Source of the DNA: an uncultured Candidatus Melainabacteria bacterium
GTDB taxonomy: Bacteria; Cyanobacteriota; Vampirovibrionia; Gastranaerophilales; Gastranaerophilaceae
Direction of reading: 5' to 3'
NCBI GenBank assembly: GCA_949927415.1
Contig: CATLFB010000004.1
Coordinates: forward strand, 1-64,000
Length of the DNA: 64,000 nucleotides
A model generated the notes under the pieces. It ran no database searches. It saw only the letters and a program-made list of their open reading frames with translations, and was not told the DNA's origin. A program made the translations under genes and the position numbers. This document shows, piece after piece, positions 1-10,000 of this stretch. Numbering within the stretch: position 1 is the stretch's first letter; every line of letters begins with the position of its first letter.

Positions 1-126
1 GATAAGACTTTAGAGTTAAGATTGAAGCAGCTGGATACGGAGCAGAAGGCTATTCAGACGGAGATGGACGCGGTTGAAAAGGTTATTCAGAAAAATACCG
101 AATCTACTTTTAAAACTTTTGGGTAA
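1..126 (+). CDS. C-terminal end of an unidentified protein (partial)
   Basis: The first frame is open from the window edge to TAA at 124-126 and encodes 41 residues. They are rich in Glu, Lys and Gln with a heptad-like pattern and end in TFKTFG, so this is probably an amphipathic helix or coiled coil. I recall similar tails on uncharacterised coiled-coil-rich proteins of Gastranaerophilales, but no function is known to me. The start lies outside the window. Confidence 0.7.
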   Translation, partial: DKTLELRLKQLDTEQKAIQTEMDAVEKVIQKNTESTFKTFG

Positions 127-600
127 CGGATTTTCGGTAGGGTGAAAGGAGCGATTAGCGACTGTAACCTGTCACATCCAAAGCACCGTAGTGAGCGGCA
201 AAATTCCGTGAGGAATTTGAAGTGAACGCTAGGTGCGGGAGGGCCGAATAATCCAAAAGATGGATTTTGCGTAGAGTGGAGTGAAGCCGAAGCGCGAATA
301 GCGCAAAGGCGGAGCGTAACTCGAAGAAGCGCGGAGCAAAATGAGCGGAAGTTTTGCGAAAGCAAAATGAAGCGAATGACTACGGAGCGTGAAGCAATGA
401 TCCGGTGCTACGCACGTAGAGACTTTGGAACTTGATTAGGTGAAGGACGCTTTTGAATGAATCAGGCACGGATGTGCGGGATTAGAACGGGGGCGCTTGG
501 AAAGGGCGACGTCTTGGACCGAACAATCGGGGATTGCAACGGTGAAATTACGCACGTAGACGTATTGGAACCGGATTAGGTGAAGGGCGCTTTTAGAAGG
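127..600. repeat. Non-coding G/A-rich repetitive stretch with a 140-bp spaced direct repeat
   Basis: No convincing gene is seen on either strand. The DNA is locally G+A rich with many degenerate GAAGCG/GGAGCG-like words. A direct repeat of about 44 bases, beginning CGCACGTAGA and containing GATTAGGTGAAGG, lies at 411-454 and again at 551-594 with a few mismatches. The composition is unlike the AT-rich spacers elsewhere in the window. Confidence 0.5.
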
Positions 601-689
601 TTTAGACATGGAATTACTGAATTAAGACAAAACCGCTGGAAGGACAACGTTTTGTGACTATTCCTACAAAATCCGACGGAAATCGTCGC

Positions 690-782
690 ATCCCCTCTCC
701 TGGTAGAGGAGAGGGTGGAATTTCAACTTGAGCACGCCTTTGCAGTGCGAAAGTTTGAAATTCGGGTGAGGTAATGCGCAAG
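690..782. repeat. REP-like nested hairpin element
   Basis: CCCTCTCC at 693-700 pairs with GGAGAGGG at 708-715. A second stem follows, GAATTTCAA-CTT (717-728) against AAGTTTGAAATTC (about 760-772), with a small GCAC/GTGC stem inside it. Nested stems flanked by CCCTC and GGGTGAGG words resemble intergenic REP/BIME elements. Only one copy is seen in this window, so the family assignment is inferred. Confidence 0.45.
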
Positions 783-960
783 GAGGGGATTTGGGATAAG
801 ATTAAAAAGTCCGTGAGAAGATGCGGGCGTAAAGAGAATTTGCGGCAGGGAAAATTTGATGCCGCGGAGAACGAATTACCCATAAAAATCCAAAATCAGG
901 GAAATGACACGGGTTTCCGGAGTAATAAACTTCAGAATTAGTCAATCATATTTTATGTAA

Positions 961-1003
961 AACAAACAAAAGCGCCGACAATATAAAAATGGCGCTTTTT
1001 GTT
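961..1003. terminator. Rho-independent terminator, probably bidirectional
   Basis: AACAAACAAAAGCGCC pairs across a 14-base A/T-rich loop with GGCGCTTTTTGTTG. It sits just past the stop of the minus-strand gene at 1028-1813, and T-runs flank both arms. Confidence 0.75.
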
Positions 1004-1027
1004 GTAATAATAACAGATTCAAATACT

Positions 1028-1813
1028 TTATTCCGCAAGAATAGACAGGTTCATTATCTCTATATCATCGTAATCCGTATATGCAGTCTGCATAAGATTT
1101 TTTCCGGTTTTTATCGTAATTTCGTTTTTTTGATTTGCCTTAATTAAGTTGTTCGGAATTCTTATCCTTTGCCCGTCGCCATTAAGATGAATTTCCGCGA
1201 TTTTATTACCGTTGAAAAACACTTCCGGCGGGCTGGAAAAAGAATTCCGAACTTTATTCTGCCCCATGGCGCGCGCCATTGCAGTATCAATGCCGATTAT
1301 GGAACCTATCACAAGATAATTATTTTTATTCAGGGTTGTTGCGGCCATTGTAAATGTTTTTGAATAAAAGGGGCCGAGTGCAGAGACGCGGAATTCTCCT
1401 GAGTTTGCGGAATTTCTTGAATAGTTATTGTCGCCCAAATGCATCATCTGAGTTTCTAAATGGATATCATCAGCGTTGCTTTTCTGGATTCCGACAATAA
1501 TCGGGGCGGATGCTGATTTTTCATCAATTGTAAGAGAAAACGGACGATAACCCTCTTTCTCTACTGACATGACAGTCTTATCTTTCACTGCCGCACCAAG
1601 CTGAAATGTGCCGTTTTCGTCGGTATAGGTTTTGTATTGCAGAAGCGGAAGGGTGACTTTAGCATTTGAAACAGGCTTGTTTGTGGCGTTGTCGACAACC
1701 CTGTTGCCATCAACAGCGCCAACCGTTGAAACTCCGCCTTCTACCGTTGTTGCATGGACCATATTTCCAAATAATATCAGAAAAAATGTCGTAATCAGAA
1801 CAAACTTTTGCAT
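1028..1813 (-). CDS. Secreted protein with carboxypeptidase-regulatory-like (Ig-fold) domain
   Basis: 261 residues. Residues 1-21 form a clear signal peptide (hydrophobic core, VHA before the predicted cut). Residues ~35-110 carry the pattern of a CarboxypepD_reg domain: a conversion/variation beta motif with KPVSNAKVTL, followed by TDENGTFQL and a later EGYRP. The C-terminal half is beta-rich and unrecognised. The start is fixed by GAGGT a few bases upstream of ATG. Such domains are usually found on envelope or exported proteins. The gene stands alone between a terminator and tRNA-Leu. The specific role is unknown. Confidence 0.7.
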   Translation of the reverse strand: MQKFVLITTFFLILFGNMVHATTVEGGVSTVGAVDGNRVVDNATNKPVSNAKVTLPLLQYKTYTDENGTFQLGAAVKDKTVMSVEKEGYRPFSLTIDEKSASAPIIVGIQKSNADDIHLETQMMHLGDNNYSRNSANSGEFRVSALGPFYSKTFTMAATTLNKNNYLVIGSIIGIDTAMARAMGQNKVRNSFSSPPEVFFNGNKIAEIHLNGDGQRIRIPNNLIKANQKNEITIKTGKNLMQTAYTDYDDIEIMNLSILAE

Positions 1814-1942
1814 ATTACCTCAACTTTTTTGATTTACTGAAATATTTTACGGATGACAATGAAAAATTTAACCGCACAGTAAGGTAATTTTAAGGCTATA
1901 GCTGAAATTTACATAAAAACAAAGAATTTTAAAAAAAAGTAT

Positions 1943-1971
1943 TTGAAATTTTAAAATGTTTCTGTTATGAT
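1943..1971 (+). promoter_or_regulatory. Promoter of tRNA-Leu(CAA)
   Basis: TTGAAA (1943-1948), a 17-base spacer and TATGAT (1966-1971) are a close sigma-70 match. The tRNA starts 27 bases after the -10 box. Confidence 0.65.
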
Positions 1972-1998
1972 GAATTTGCATGACAGCTTAATACAAAT

Positions 1999-2084
1999 GC
2001 CGATGTGATGAAATTGGTAGACGTGCCAGACTCAAAATCTGGTGTGGTTCACCCCACGTGCCGGTTCGACTCCGGCCATCGGCA
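1999..2084 (+). tRNA. tRNA-Leu (anticodon CAA)
   Basis: 86 nt including the discriminator A. The acceptor stem GCCGATG pairs with CATCGGC. The anticodon loop CTCAAAA lies between CCAGA and TCTGG, giving anticodon CAA. A long class II variable arm and the T-loop GGTTCGACTCC are present. The CCA end is not encoded. The last 11 bases plus the T-run are repeated 157 bp downstream. Confidence 0.95.
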
Positions 2085-2251
2085 TTTTTTAATGTTAAAA
2101 AAAACTTTTCCTTCGGAGTCGAACCGACTGGTTCTTACCTCTCAAAAACGATACTTAGCACAAGGCAGACAGGTTCACTACCCTCACACAGTTCGGGTGT
2201 TCACTTTGTCAATCGTTTTTTCGGCAGAGTGGCCATCGGCATTTTTTAATG
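2074..2251 (+). repeat. Direct repeat of the tRNA-Leu 3' end flanking a 136-bp spacer
   Basis: The tRNA tail plus trailer, GCCATCGGCATTTTTTAATG preceded by one more G, occurs at 2074-2094 and again at 2231-2251. The spacer holds a 13-base inverted copy of the tRNA T-arm (CGGAGTCGAACCG at 2114-2126 versus CGGTTCGACTCCG at 2062-2074) and an inner inverted repeat AAAAACGAT / ATCGTTTTT (2144-2152, 2212-2220). No integrase or open gene lies inside. The arrangement looks like a miniature att-flanked insertion or a tRNA-end duplication. Confidence 0.7.
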
Positions 2252-2298
2252 CTTAAAAGTTTTTCAATTCATATGGCAGATTACACCCACAAAACAGC

Positions 2299-2393
2299 TT
2301 GACTGTTTGATTTTAATAAATATAATAAGGCTGTTACCCTGAAACTGGCTATTTAATTATATTACACGGGCTGAAACGAAGGTTTCTCAGCCG
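2299..2393 (+). promoter_or_regulatory. Promoter and structured leader upstream of the 81-residue gene
   Basis: TTGACT (2299-2304), a 16-base spacer and TATAAT (2321-2326) predict a transcript with a leader of about 85 bases. The leader contains a hairpin at 2368-2393 (GGCTGA-AAC, loop GAAG, GTT-TC-TCAGCC). It matches no riboswitch class I know. Confidence 0.5.
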
Positions 2394-2419
2394 GTTTTAT
2401 TTATGAGGAAGTATAAAAT

Positions 2420-2665
2420 ATGCAAGTCACTTTTAACGGAAAAATCACATCTCAATATCATCAATCTCCACGCCCGCGCGCTGTAAACAGAACCAAAAAT
2501 GCACTTACTACTACCGCCGCCTGGTTTGCTTTCGGAGTCGGATTGGATTATGCGGGAAGAAAGTGCACAGTATTCAAATCTCCTGTAAAAAATTCTTTTT
2601 TTATTAATACCCTCATTGCTATGGGCGCAGGATTATGTACATACTTTTCAAACAAGAAAGCTTAA
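2420..2665 (+). CDS. Small x-F-x-G-box protein with two hydrophobic segments
   Basis: 81 residues, starting MQVTFNGKI, one of several proteins here that share an N-terminal x-F-x-G box. Two short hydrophobic stretches (about residues 30-45 and 60-76) could be membrane helices, and the C-terminus is basic (NKKA). GAGGAAG lies before the ATG. It sits 62 bases upstream of the L,D-transpeptidase gene and may share its promoter. I do not recognise a function. Confidence 0.65.
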   Translation: MQVTFNGKITSQYHQSPRPRAVNRTKNALTTTAAWFAFGVGLDYAGRKCTVFKSPVKNSFFINTLIAMGAGLCTYFSNKKA

Positions 2666-2727
2666 CAAACATTTTAAATTAAGCTTAATATACTAGCAAA
2701 AAATATTTTTAGGAATTTTATAATAAT

Positions 2728-3360
2728 ATGCGAATTACATTTACCGGAATTAAACATGCTTTAGGAATAACACTTGCGGCAGGAACGCTGGCCGTTACGG
2801 TGCCGTCTGCACATGCTAAAACAAATAGCAGCACAGAAACTTTGAAAAAAGATACGCTGGAACTTTCTCTGAAAATTCCGCCCTCAGGAACAACATCCGA
2901 TACCGTTTTGTTTGGCGCGCCAAGCCCTGAGGTTGAAGTTTGCGGAGAAAAAAAGAATGCCGCAATAGTTGTCGATTTATCGAAAAACGTTCTTTACAAG
3001 TACAATGAACAGGGTGATGCTGAATGTGCATATCTTGTTGCAAGCGGGAAGAAATCAACTCCGACAGATACCGGTTTAAGGGTTGTAACTCATGTTGAGA
3101 CTTTCCCATACAAAACGGCACCCGCCTCGACTAAAAGACGAAGACAACCATGGAATTACGGACCAAGGATTATTATTCTTGAAAAGCTAGATTCTAAAAC
3201 CGGCGCAAGAGACAAGACAGGTGAATTTATTCATGGAAACAACAACCCGAAAAGCCTTGGCAAATATGCGTCTTTGGGATGTATAAGGATGGACAACGAA
3301 GTTATTAAACAACTTGCAAAACAGGTTCATGCAGGCGATTTGGTTTTAATTAAGAAGTAG
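2728..3360 (+). CDS. L,D-transpeptidase (YkuD domain), exported
   Basis: 210 residues. Enzymes of this family cross-link peptidoglycan peptides, or attach proteins to them, in the periplasm using a cysteine nucleophile. After the N-terminal MRITFTG box comes a hydrophobic signal segment (about 12-30, ending SAHA). The YkuD domain covers about 75-209. H169, the SLGCIR motif with catalytic C185, and R187 are all present, so the enzyme should be active. A perfect palindromic terminator follows. The predicted periplasmic site fits a cell with an outer membrane. Confidence 0.9.
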   Translation: MRITFTGIKHALGITLAAGTLAVTVPSAHAKTNSSTETLKKDTLELSLKIPPSGTTSDTVLFGAPSPEVEVCGEKKNAAIVVDLSKNVLYKYNEQGDAECAYLVASGKKSTPTDTGLRVVTHVETFPYKTAPASTKRRRQPWNYGPRIIILEKLDSKTGARDKTGEFIHGNNNPKSLGKYASLGCIRMDNEVIKQLAKQVHAGDLVLIKK

Positions 3361-3395
3361 CGCAAAAGACGTGCAAAAATTTTTATAAACAAAAA

Positions 3396-3423
3396 CAGGC
3401 GCCTGAAATATTTCAGGCGCCTG
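3396..3423. terminator. Palindromic terminator between convergent genes
   Basis: A perfect 28-base palindrome (CAGGCGCCTGAAAT and its complement) lies between the convergent L,D-transpeptidase gene and the giant minus-strand gene. T-runs are weak, so it may act as a shared hairpin. Confidence 0.6.
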
Positions 3424-3453
3424 CGCTTAAACTGTTAAATTGTAATATTTTGT

Positions 3454-6400
3454 TTATTTTTCAAGTTCGGCCATTTCTTCAGCATTTGGCATTCTGTGGT
3501 TTTTGTTGAAGAAATCTGCGACTTTCTTGGCTGTATCATAACTTGAATACGTGTACTCGGAGCCGTCACAGCTGAGTGTAACTTTACCGGCTTTGACTTC
3601 AACTCTGGCGTATTTACCCCAGCCGGCAGCTGTTGCAGGCTCGTCACCGTTATTTTCGATTGAATCTCGGCTGACACCAGGCTGGTATTTATATGTTTTA
3701 TCGCCGATTTGAATATGGTCTCTAAGGCCTAATTCTTTTATCCAGAAGTTTTGACGTCTTTGTGACTGGCTGATGCCGTGCCACTCTTTGACAATACCAA
3801 TGGCGGCATAAAGGTCATCCTTGTCTGTGATACCGTATTTCTTACGAATAATATCGCCGAGGTTTTTAGTACCAACCTTGAATTTTTCTACAGGTTCATC
3901 ACTGTGGCTTATGTCACTTGCAGTTGCTGTGCAAACGTCTTCATCATCATCGTCATCATCCGCAACAATATCTGAATTTGGCGGTACTGTAACATCATCC
4001 TCGTTATCGTCGTCATCACCTGCTACCGGAGGCGTGATGTGAGTAAGATTGCGGCCTTCGACGTTCTTTTCAGCTTCAAGACCTCTTAAAATACCGTATT
4101 TGCTGTCATTATCGTCATAAGTGTTGTTCCAGTTGTTTAGACCGTAGTTTACCATACCGAAGATTGCTGTAGGAACACCGGCTTTAGCTATGTTGCCGAC
4201 GTCAATTTTGTTCTTGGCTGTAACTTTTTCATCAACTTTCTTTTCGTCATTATATTCAACTTCGCCTTCAACAAGAATGTCATCTTCTATGTTTACAGGA
4301 CCTTCCAGAGTTACATCGGCTTTCCAATGTACAACACCGTTTACGTCTCTTTCATAGTGATATGGAATTTTACCTTGACCGGTTACGATTTCATCTACAT
4401 GGACAGTTCCACTTCCGCTGTATTCGTATGGAAGGCTGTAATCATGTGAGTAATCAACTGTTACATTATGTGGTGTTGTCATTTCACTTTGCAAAATTCC
4501 GTTGTTGTAAACTTGTGAAGTATTATAAACGGTCGCATTCTGAGAACCCGTGAATGTACCATCCAAAACTCCGCTGCCACTATATGTATATCCATGATCA
4601 CCTTGGTAACGAAGACTTACATCGCCCTCGGCAATTCCATCACCTGAAATATGCTGTGAATATGCCTGATCACCTTCAGCCTGTCCGCTCAGAGATACAT
4701 TGTGTTGTTTTGAATAGTGGACGGTTTTAGAGTAAGCTACAGAGCCTGTGAACTTAATCAAATCAGTAAATCTTCCGTTTGCAATCTTTGTTGTACTGTA
4801 GAATTCGGCAAGAGCAGTCATGCCGGCACCGGCAACGAAGCCTTTAACACCTGCAAGACCCAAACCGCCCCAGCGTTTTCCAACTGATTGATCGCCTTCA
4901 ATATCAAGACCGGCACCTTCATAGAGTTGTTTTGCAAAACCTCTTTGTCTAAGGTTTATCTGATCAAGGTTGGCAACTTCAACTTCGTCGATAAGGTCTT
5001 TTCTGTCTGCAAGCTGTACATAGAAATCGGCTTTATGTTCTGAATCTTTTTTATATTCATTATCAAGCCTATTTGTGTTTGCCATTCCGACCATGTAGTC
5101 TTTGTACATATCACTTGAGAAATGATAACCTTCTCCGTTGAATGTATAATCTACAGACTCACCGGGTTGAGCGGGTTTGCCGAATTTGTCACCGTTGAGT
5201 TCGATAAATTCACGGGCTTCTTTTTCGTTTTTGCCTGAGAACGGGAATGTATGGTTTTTGCCGTCTTTTTTGTTAATACCTTTCTTATCATCATTATTCC
5301 AATGAACAACAGTGTTTTCTACCCTGTTTTGCGTTACCATTTTGTCAACATGGGCTTCTGCCATTGCTCTGGCCATTTCATCAATATTTATATCTGCTAA
5401 ATTGTCTTTTGATTTGCCGGCGGCTTTGTCTAATTCTTTCAAACGTTTTTCGTTTAATTTAGCAATCTCGTTCTGAACATCTGCACCAAACATGTTGTCA
5501 TAAGATTCGTTGAATTCTTTCAGCTTATCCATACGATCCTGAACCAGCATATCAGCTATAGCTTTCTTATCAGGGTCAAGTGATGCGTCAAGATCTGCTT
5601 TAGATTTTTTCTCTAATTCCGCAAATTCTTTTTTGATTTGCTCTGCTTTATTATCGTCACCTTCCATGATGGCCTGATGAAGTTCGCCTTGCAATCTTTC
5701 TTTTGCAGTCTTGAAATTAGCACGAACCTGTGCAGATTGAGGAGTTTCAGCTTCCGCCATCAATCTTGTAATTTCATTTTGTCTTTTTATATCTTCTTGT
5801 GTGAATTCACGTTTTTTAGCACGCATTTCAGCAGTTTCGGCTTTTGCTTTTACATTGGAAATTTTCTCGTCATATTCAGCGTTAACTTTGTTCATTTTGC
5901 TGAAGATTTCGTTGTCAACAATATCACGCGCAATCATTTTCAATCTGTCCGGGCCGACTTTGAAACTCATCATAGCTTCAAGTTCGGCAAGTTCTCGGAT
6001 TTGCGCTTCTGTCATCTGCTCGCCGTTTCCAATGACAGGGTTTTTGTGTAAGTTTTTTGTATAAGTATTGTTATACTGTTTTGCGGCAGTTTGCCTGTTA
6101 ATATATTGGCCCTGATCATTTTTGGCATTATAAAATTCAATGTTAGCCTTGATTCTTGCTTCTAGAAGATCAGTTTCATCTTTTGTGGCATGGCCTTCTG
6201 CAAAATATTTCGTATTAATCAATAAAGGATTTGATTGTTGAAGCTTTTGCAAATTCTGAGCCTGCTGCATGATTTTCGTATGACGATTTAGTCTTATATA
6301 ATCATTAACAAGCTCATCCTGATTGGCCTGATATCTGGCTTTGAAATAGTCTTTCCAGCCATCAACAGTTGCTTCTCTGACAGTCTTGTCAGCCGCAACA

Positions 6401-6648
6401 TCTGCCGGCGAAACTTTTGGTTTCAATGCCTCAAGTTCATTCTGCGTTTCTACCGAGGTTCCTTTTCTTTCTGTTGTTTTCGGCGCAGTGCCGCACAATG
6501 ACGCAATAATCTGCTGCATTGTCATGTGTTTTTGTAACTCTTTTACCTGCTCTGTTTTGTTACTAAGAAATGATTTTACTTTGTCAGGTACAGCATTCCA
6601 TTGGTCTGTCGTAAGTCCGTACGATTGATAATTAAAATCAGCACACAT
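3454..6648 (-). CDS. Giant coiled-coil protein with Asp-rich linker and LysM-like C-terminus
   Basis: 1064 residues from the ATG that has AAAGGA seven bases upstream; an upstream in-frame ATG at 6681 has no such site. Residues ~20-230 are helical and polar. About 240-420 is a long charged coiled coil. About 600-640 and 830-850 are Gly/Ala-rich hydrophobic stretches. About 640-800 repeats Tyr/Gly/Ser-rich beta strands (YSGSG words). About 880-915 has two runs of Asp. The tail has a LysM-like pattern (LGDIIRKKYG ... IQIGDKTYKY). No signal peptide is seen. It is divergent from the adhesin gene and shares its Asp-rich linker style, so joint regulation is plausible. Function unknown. Confidence 0.7.
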   Translation of the reverse strand: MCADFNYQSYGLTTDQWNAVPDKVKSFLSNKTEQVKELQKHMTMQQIIASLCGTAPKTTERKGTSVETQNELEALKPKVSPADVAADKTVREATVDGWKDYFKARYQANQDELVNDYIRLNRHTKIMQQAQNLQKLQQSNPLLINTKYFAEGHATKDETDLLEARIKANIEFYNAKNDQGQYINRQTAAKQYNNTYTKNLHKNPVIGNGEQMTEAQIRELAELEAMMSFKVGPDRLKMIARDIVDNEIFSKMNKVNAEYDEKISNVKAKAETAEMRAKKREFTQEDIKRQNEITRLMAEAETPQSAQVRANFKTAKERLQGELHQAIMEGDDNKAEQIKKEFAELEKKSKADLDASLDPDKKAIADMLVQDRMDKLKEFNESYDNMFGADVQNEIAKLNEKRLKELDKAAGKSKDNLADINIDEMARAMAEAHVDKMVTQNRVENTVVHWNNDDKKGINKKDGKNHTFPFSGKNEKEAREFIELNGDKFGKPAQPGESVDYTFNGEGYHFSSDMYKDYMVGMANTNRLDNEYKKDSEHKADFYVQLADRKDLIDEVEVANLDQINLRQRGFAKQLYEGAGLDIEGDQSVGKRWGGLGLAGVKGFVAGAGMTALAEFYSTTKIANGRFTDLIKFTGSVAYSKTVHYSKQHNVSLSGQAEGDQAYSQHISGDGIAEGDVSLRYQGDHGYTYSGSGVLDGTFTGSQNATVYNTSQVYNNGILQSEMTTPHNVTVDYSHDYSLPYEYSGSGTVHVDEIVTGQGKIPYHYERDVNGVVHWKADVTLEGPVNIEDDILVEGEVEYNDEKKVDEKVTAKNKIDVGNIAKAGVPTAIFGMVNYGLNNWNNTYDDNDSKYGILRGLEAEKNVEGRNLTHITPPVAGDDDDNEDDVTVPPNSDIVADDDDDDEDVCTATASDISHSDEPVEKFKVGTKNLGDIIRKKYGITDKDDLYAAIGIVKEWHGISQSQRRQNFWIKELGLRDHIQIGDKTYKYQPGVSRDSIENNGDEPATAAGWGKYARVEVKAGKVTLSCDGSEYTYSSYDTAKKVADFFNKNHRMPNAEEMAELEK

Positions 6649-7046
6649 AATTGTCCTTTCTGCTCCTTTTACAATTTGCAAAAGCGCATTTTTATACTTC
6701 TCTTTATCTTTATAAAGTTTTTATTCGGCTCAAAATTGCATAAAATTTAATGCAATTTTATATATTTTTTATTTTTTCTTGATATTACTGGCTTTCAGGC
6801 ATAAAATTCGTTTTTACAAAACTTAATATTTATATTTTTTGAATGATTTCTTATATATAAGGGTATATTAATATATATATACATGCCCGAAATTTTAAAT
6901 GTCATGTATAATTTGAAAGTTGAATGTAACAATTTGTAAATAATTAGCCAAAAACACTCAATTTTTCTCTACATCTTTCCGTTTATATATACATATAGAC
7001 AAATACGAGTGTTAATGTGCTATAAAATACAGATAAGAGGTTGCGT
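6649..7046. promoter_or_regulatory. AT-rich divergent promoter region
   Basis: 398 bases between two divergent giant genes, extremely AT-rich with TATATA runs at 6870-6885 and 6985-6996. For the adhesin, an extended -10 TGCTATAAA (TATAAA at 7021-7026) is visible, with TAGACA at 6996-7001 as a possible but widely spaced -35. I see no gene here. Confidence 0.45.
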
Positions 7047-10000
7047 ATGAGAAAATTACAAGCCAACAAAAAAAGATTGATTCCTCTAATACTTTGTTCA
7101 GTATTAGTGTTGCAGCAATCTTTGACAAGCCAGGCGCTTGCCGGAAATGTTACCGATATAAACGGAAATCAGATTCCGATACATCCGGGAACCGGCGCTT
7201 ATGAATTAAGACCTGAAGCGATTAATAAAAATGCTCAAATCGGATTCAGACAATTCAAAAATTTAAACCTTAATGAAGGTGAAGTTATGAACTTCATATT
7301 CCAGGCTCTTCAGCAGGATGTAGTAAACGGAGTTCAACAGCACAAATTTTACGATGTAAATACTTTTGTAAACTTTGTACAAACCCAAGGTAATATTAAA
7401 GGTATCGTAAACGCAATACAGGGCGGTGTCGGCGGAAGCTTAAAAACTGACGGCAATCTGGTATTTATATCACCGGAAGGCATGGTTGTAGGTGCAAGCG
7501 GCGTGTTAAACGTTGGCTCTTTGCAAGTTTTCACCCCCTCTGTCACGGAATTTGACAGAATGAGAAGCGGACTTCCTACAAATCCGACAACCGCTAATTT
7601 TTCAGACGGTTCAAGACATGCGCTCGCGCAGGATGTTACAAACACTTACAATTCTGCAGATCCCGCACTTAGAACCGGAAGCGGCGCTATTCAAATTGAC
7701 GGTAAAATTTATGCCAGAAACGACATTGAACTTTCCGGCGGAAAAGTCGGCGTCGGCAACAGCGGACTTGTAATCGCAGGTTTGGGCAACAATACAGAAG
7801 TATTAAAAAGCGATACGATTTTCGATTCACTTGTTAATGCTGACAACCTGAACCCGGGTAACGGATTTGCAAGTTCAAACGGAAAAATCGTTATTACATC
7901 AAACGTTGGTACAACAGTTGAAAATGGCGGAGCTATTAAAAATTACAGTATCAGCGACACTCATACAAGTACAAGAATTACTAATACTGGAAATGAAGGT
8001 ATAAATATTGCCGGTGAAGTTTCAAACCCTGCCGGAGAACTTAAAATCGCAAACTACGACGGCGGCTTGAACGTTACAGAAACAGGCGTTGTAAAATCTA
8101 ACGGCAAATTGACAGATTTTTATAACGAAGGCAGCGGCGGAATGAACATTCAGGGCAAAGTTACCCATCATAACACAACAGGAACTGTTCAATTCACCAA
8201 CAAAGATTCAAATATGGTAATCGGCCATCAGGATACTGATTTCAACATAACCTCAGACGCTGATGTTAATATTGATGTCACAAACGGTAATGTATACAAC
8301 TATGGAGTTGCGAATACACTTATCAAAACAACAGATGCGGCTGATTTGAATATCAATGTTCAAAACGGTTCAATCGGTAAAAACATCGGCCCATGCGACG
8401 GCGGAATTTGTACCGGTGTAGGCCCCGGCGAACGCGATTTAACGCTTTCCGTAAACACTGAAATTGACGGCGATATCACGGCATACAGCAAAGGCACCGG
8501 CGCTTTGATTAATATGGCAAGTTTGGATAAGGATATGCACGTAAACCAAATCCATTCAGACGGCCGCGTAATTCTTCTTGCTGATGACAAGAGAAACAAA
8601 GGTGCAACAGCCTATGATATTATGAATACAGCAGATGACAACAGCGCTGTTCCAAACCTTAAAGGTAAAGGTATTTCAGCAATTGCAAGCGGAAACATCG
8701 GAAAGACAAAAAATGATAAAATCACATTCATTCAAACTGATGCAACCGTAGACATTGCAAACGAACATGACGATGCCAACGGTCCGCATGATTTGTACGA
8801 TACCCCGAGAGTTACGGCTGACAGCGGCGTTGAATTCCTTGCAATCAAAGACGTTAATATCAAAGGCTTGGACAACGAAGACGGAACGAAAAATGACACT
8901 TCAGTATGTACTATAGCTTCAAGAACAGGTACAGTTAACGCTGAATTTTCCGGAAACACATATATCAGAGACATTACAGCCCAGAACGAAGTAAATGTTG
9001 TAACACGCGGCACAGAAATGTATATCGAAAACCTTGGCGGCGCACCTTCAAGATACGCAGAAACAGGTGATTACTACGGCGGCTACGACGGAATTGTACC
9101 GGAAAAAGCTAACATAAAAGTTCTTGATTTGGGAACTGTAGATAACCCGAATTTGACACCAAACTCAACACTTGTTATCAAAAACGGAACAGTAAACGGA
9201 CAAGGTTCAACAAGCCATCCGGACTTGGATCAGGATATAACAGTCACAGCAGATAATGCTTATGTTGGCGGCTACTACTTCAATATGGGCAAACACAGAA
9301 TGCCGGGCTTGTCATCAGTTACAAAAGATGACCGCACAAACCCGATTGTGAATGCAAATCCTGATACTGACAAACCTGCATCAATCAGAGGCAAAGCAGT
9401 AAGACCGGACGATGTAACAGAAATCGGAGAAGACCCGATAGAACGTGAATATTATTACGGAAAAGACCCTGCAAACCCGGATGATCCGAGCGGCAGCGGC
9501 CAGAAAGACGATCCGACATTTGATCCTGATAAAGAACCGGCAGATGACTTAGTTGTTCCGGAACCTGATCCGGGTCCCGGCCCTGGCGACGATGATGACG
9601 ATGACGACGATGACGACGATGACGGCCCAACTCCGCCGAAGCCAGGCGATGATGACGACGATGATGACGGCCCGATAGTTCCCGGACCGGAACCTCAGCC
9701 GACGCCAAATGATAAAGACATCACCAAAGAAACATGGAAAAAAGAATACAACGACTATATTTCAGTTATCGACAAACGTCAATATATAAGATTTGACATT
9801 CGAAACAACCAGAACCCTGTTGTATTTGAATCAACACCGGAAGTTGACGGCATACTGAACATTTCCAGAGGCGGTGTTCAATTAGCCCACAACAATTCAC
9901 TAAAAGTCGGAGATGTTGTTCCGGTACACGTCAAATACGGAGATGTTGAAATCGACGCAAACGTAAAAATCGTTACAGCATCAGACATTCAGGCCGGAGG

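Noticed and set aside
2114..2126. Part of a second, inverted tRNA or a tmRNA end
   Set aside because: Only the T-arm is mirrored; no acceptor or anticodon arms could be folded around it.
2368..2393. Known riboswitch before the 81-residue gene
   Set aside because: The fold lacks conserved cores of classes I know (cyclic di-GMP, cobalamin, preQ1, SAM).
9385..9708. Minus-strand frame of 107 codons opposite the adhesin
   Set aside because: It is the reverse of the Asp-rich linker (GAY codons read as His/Arg/Val); composition explains it and there is no ribosome site.
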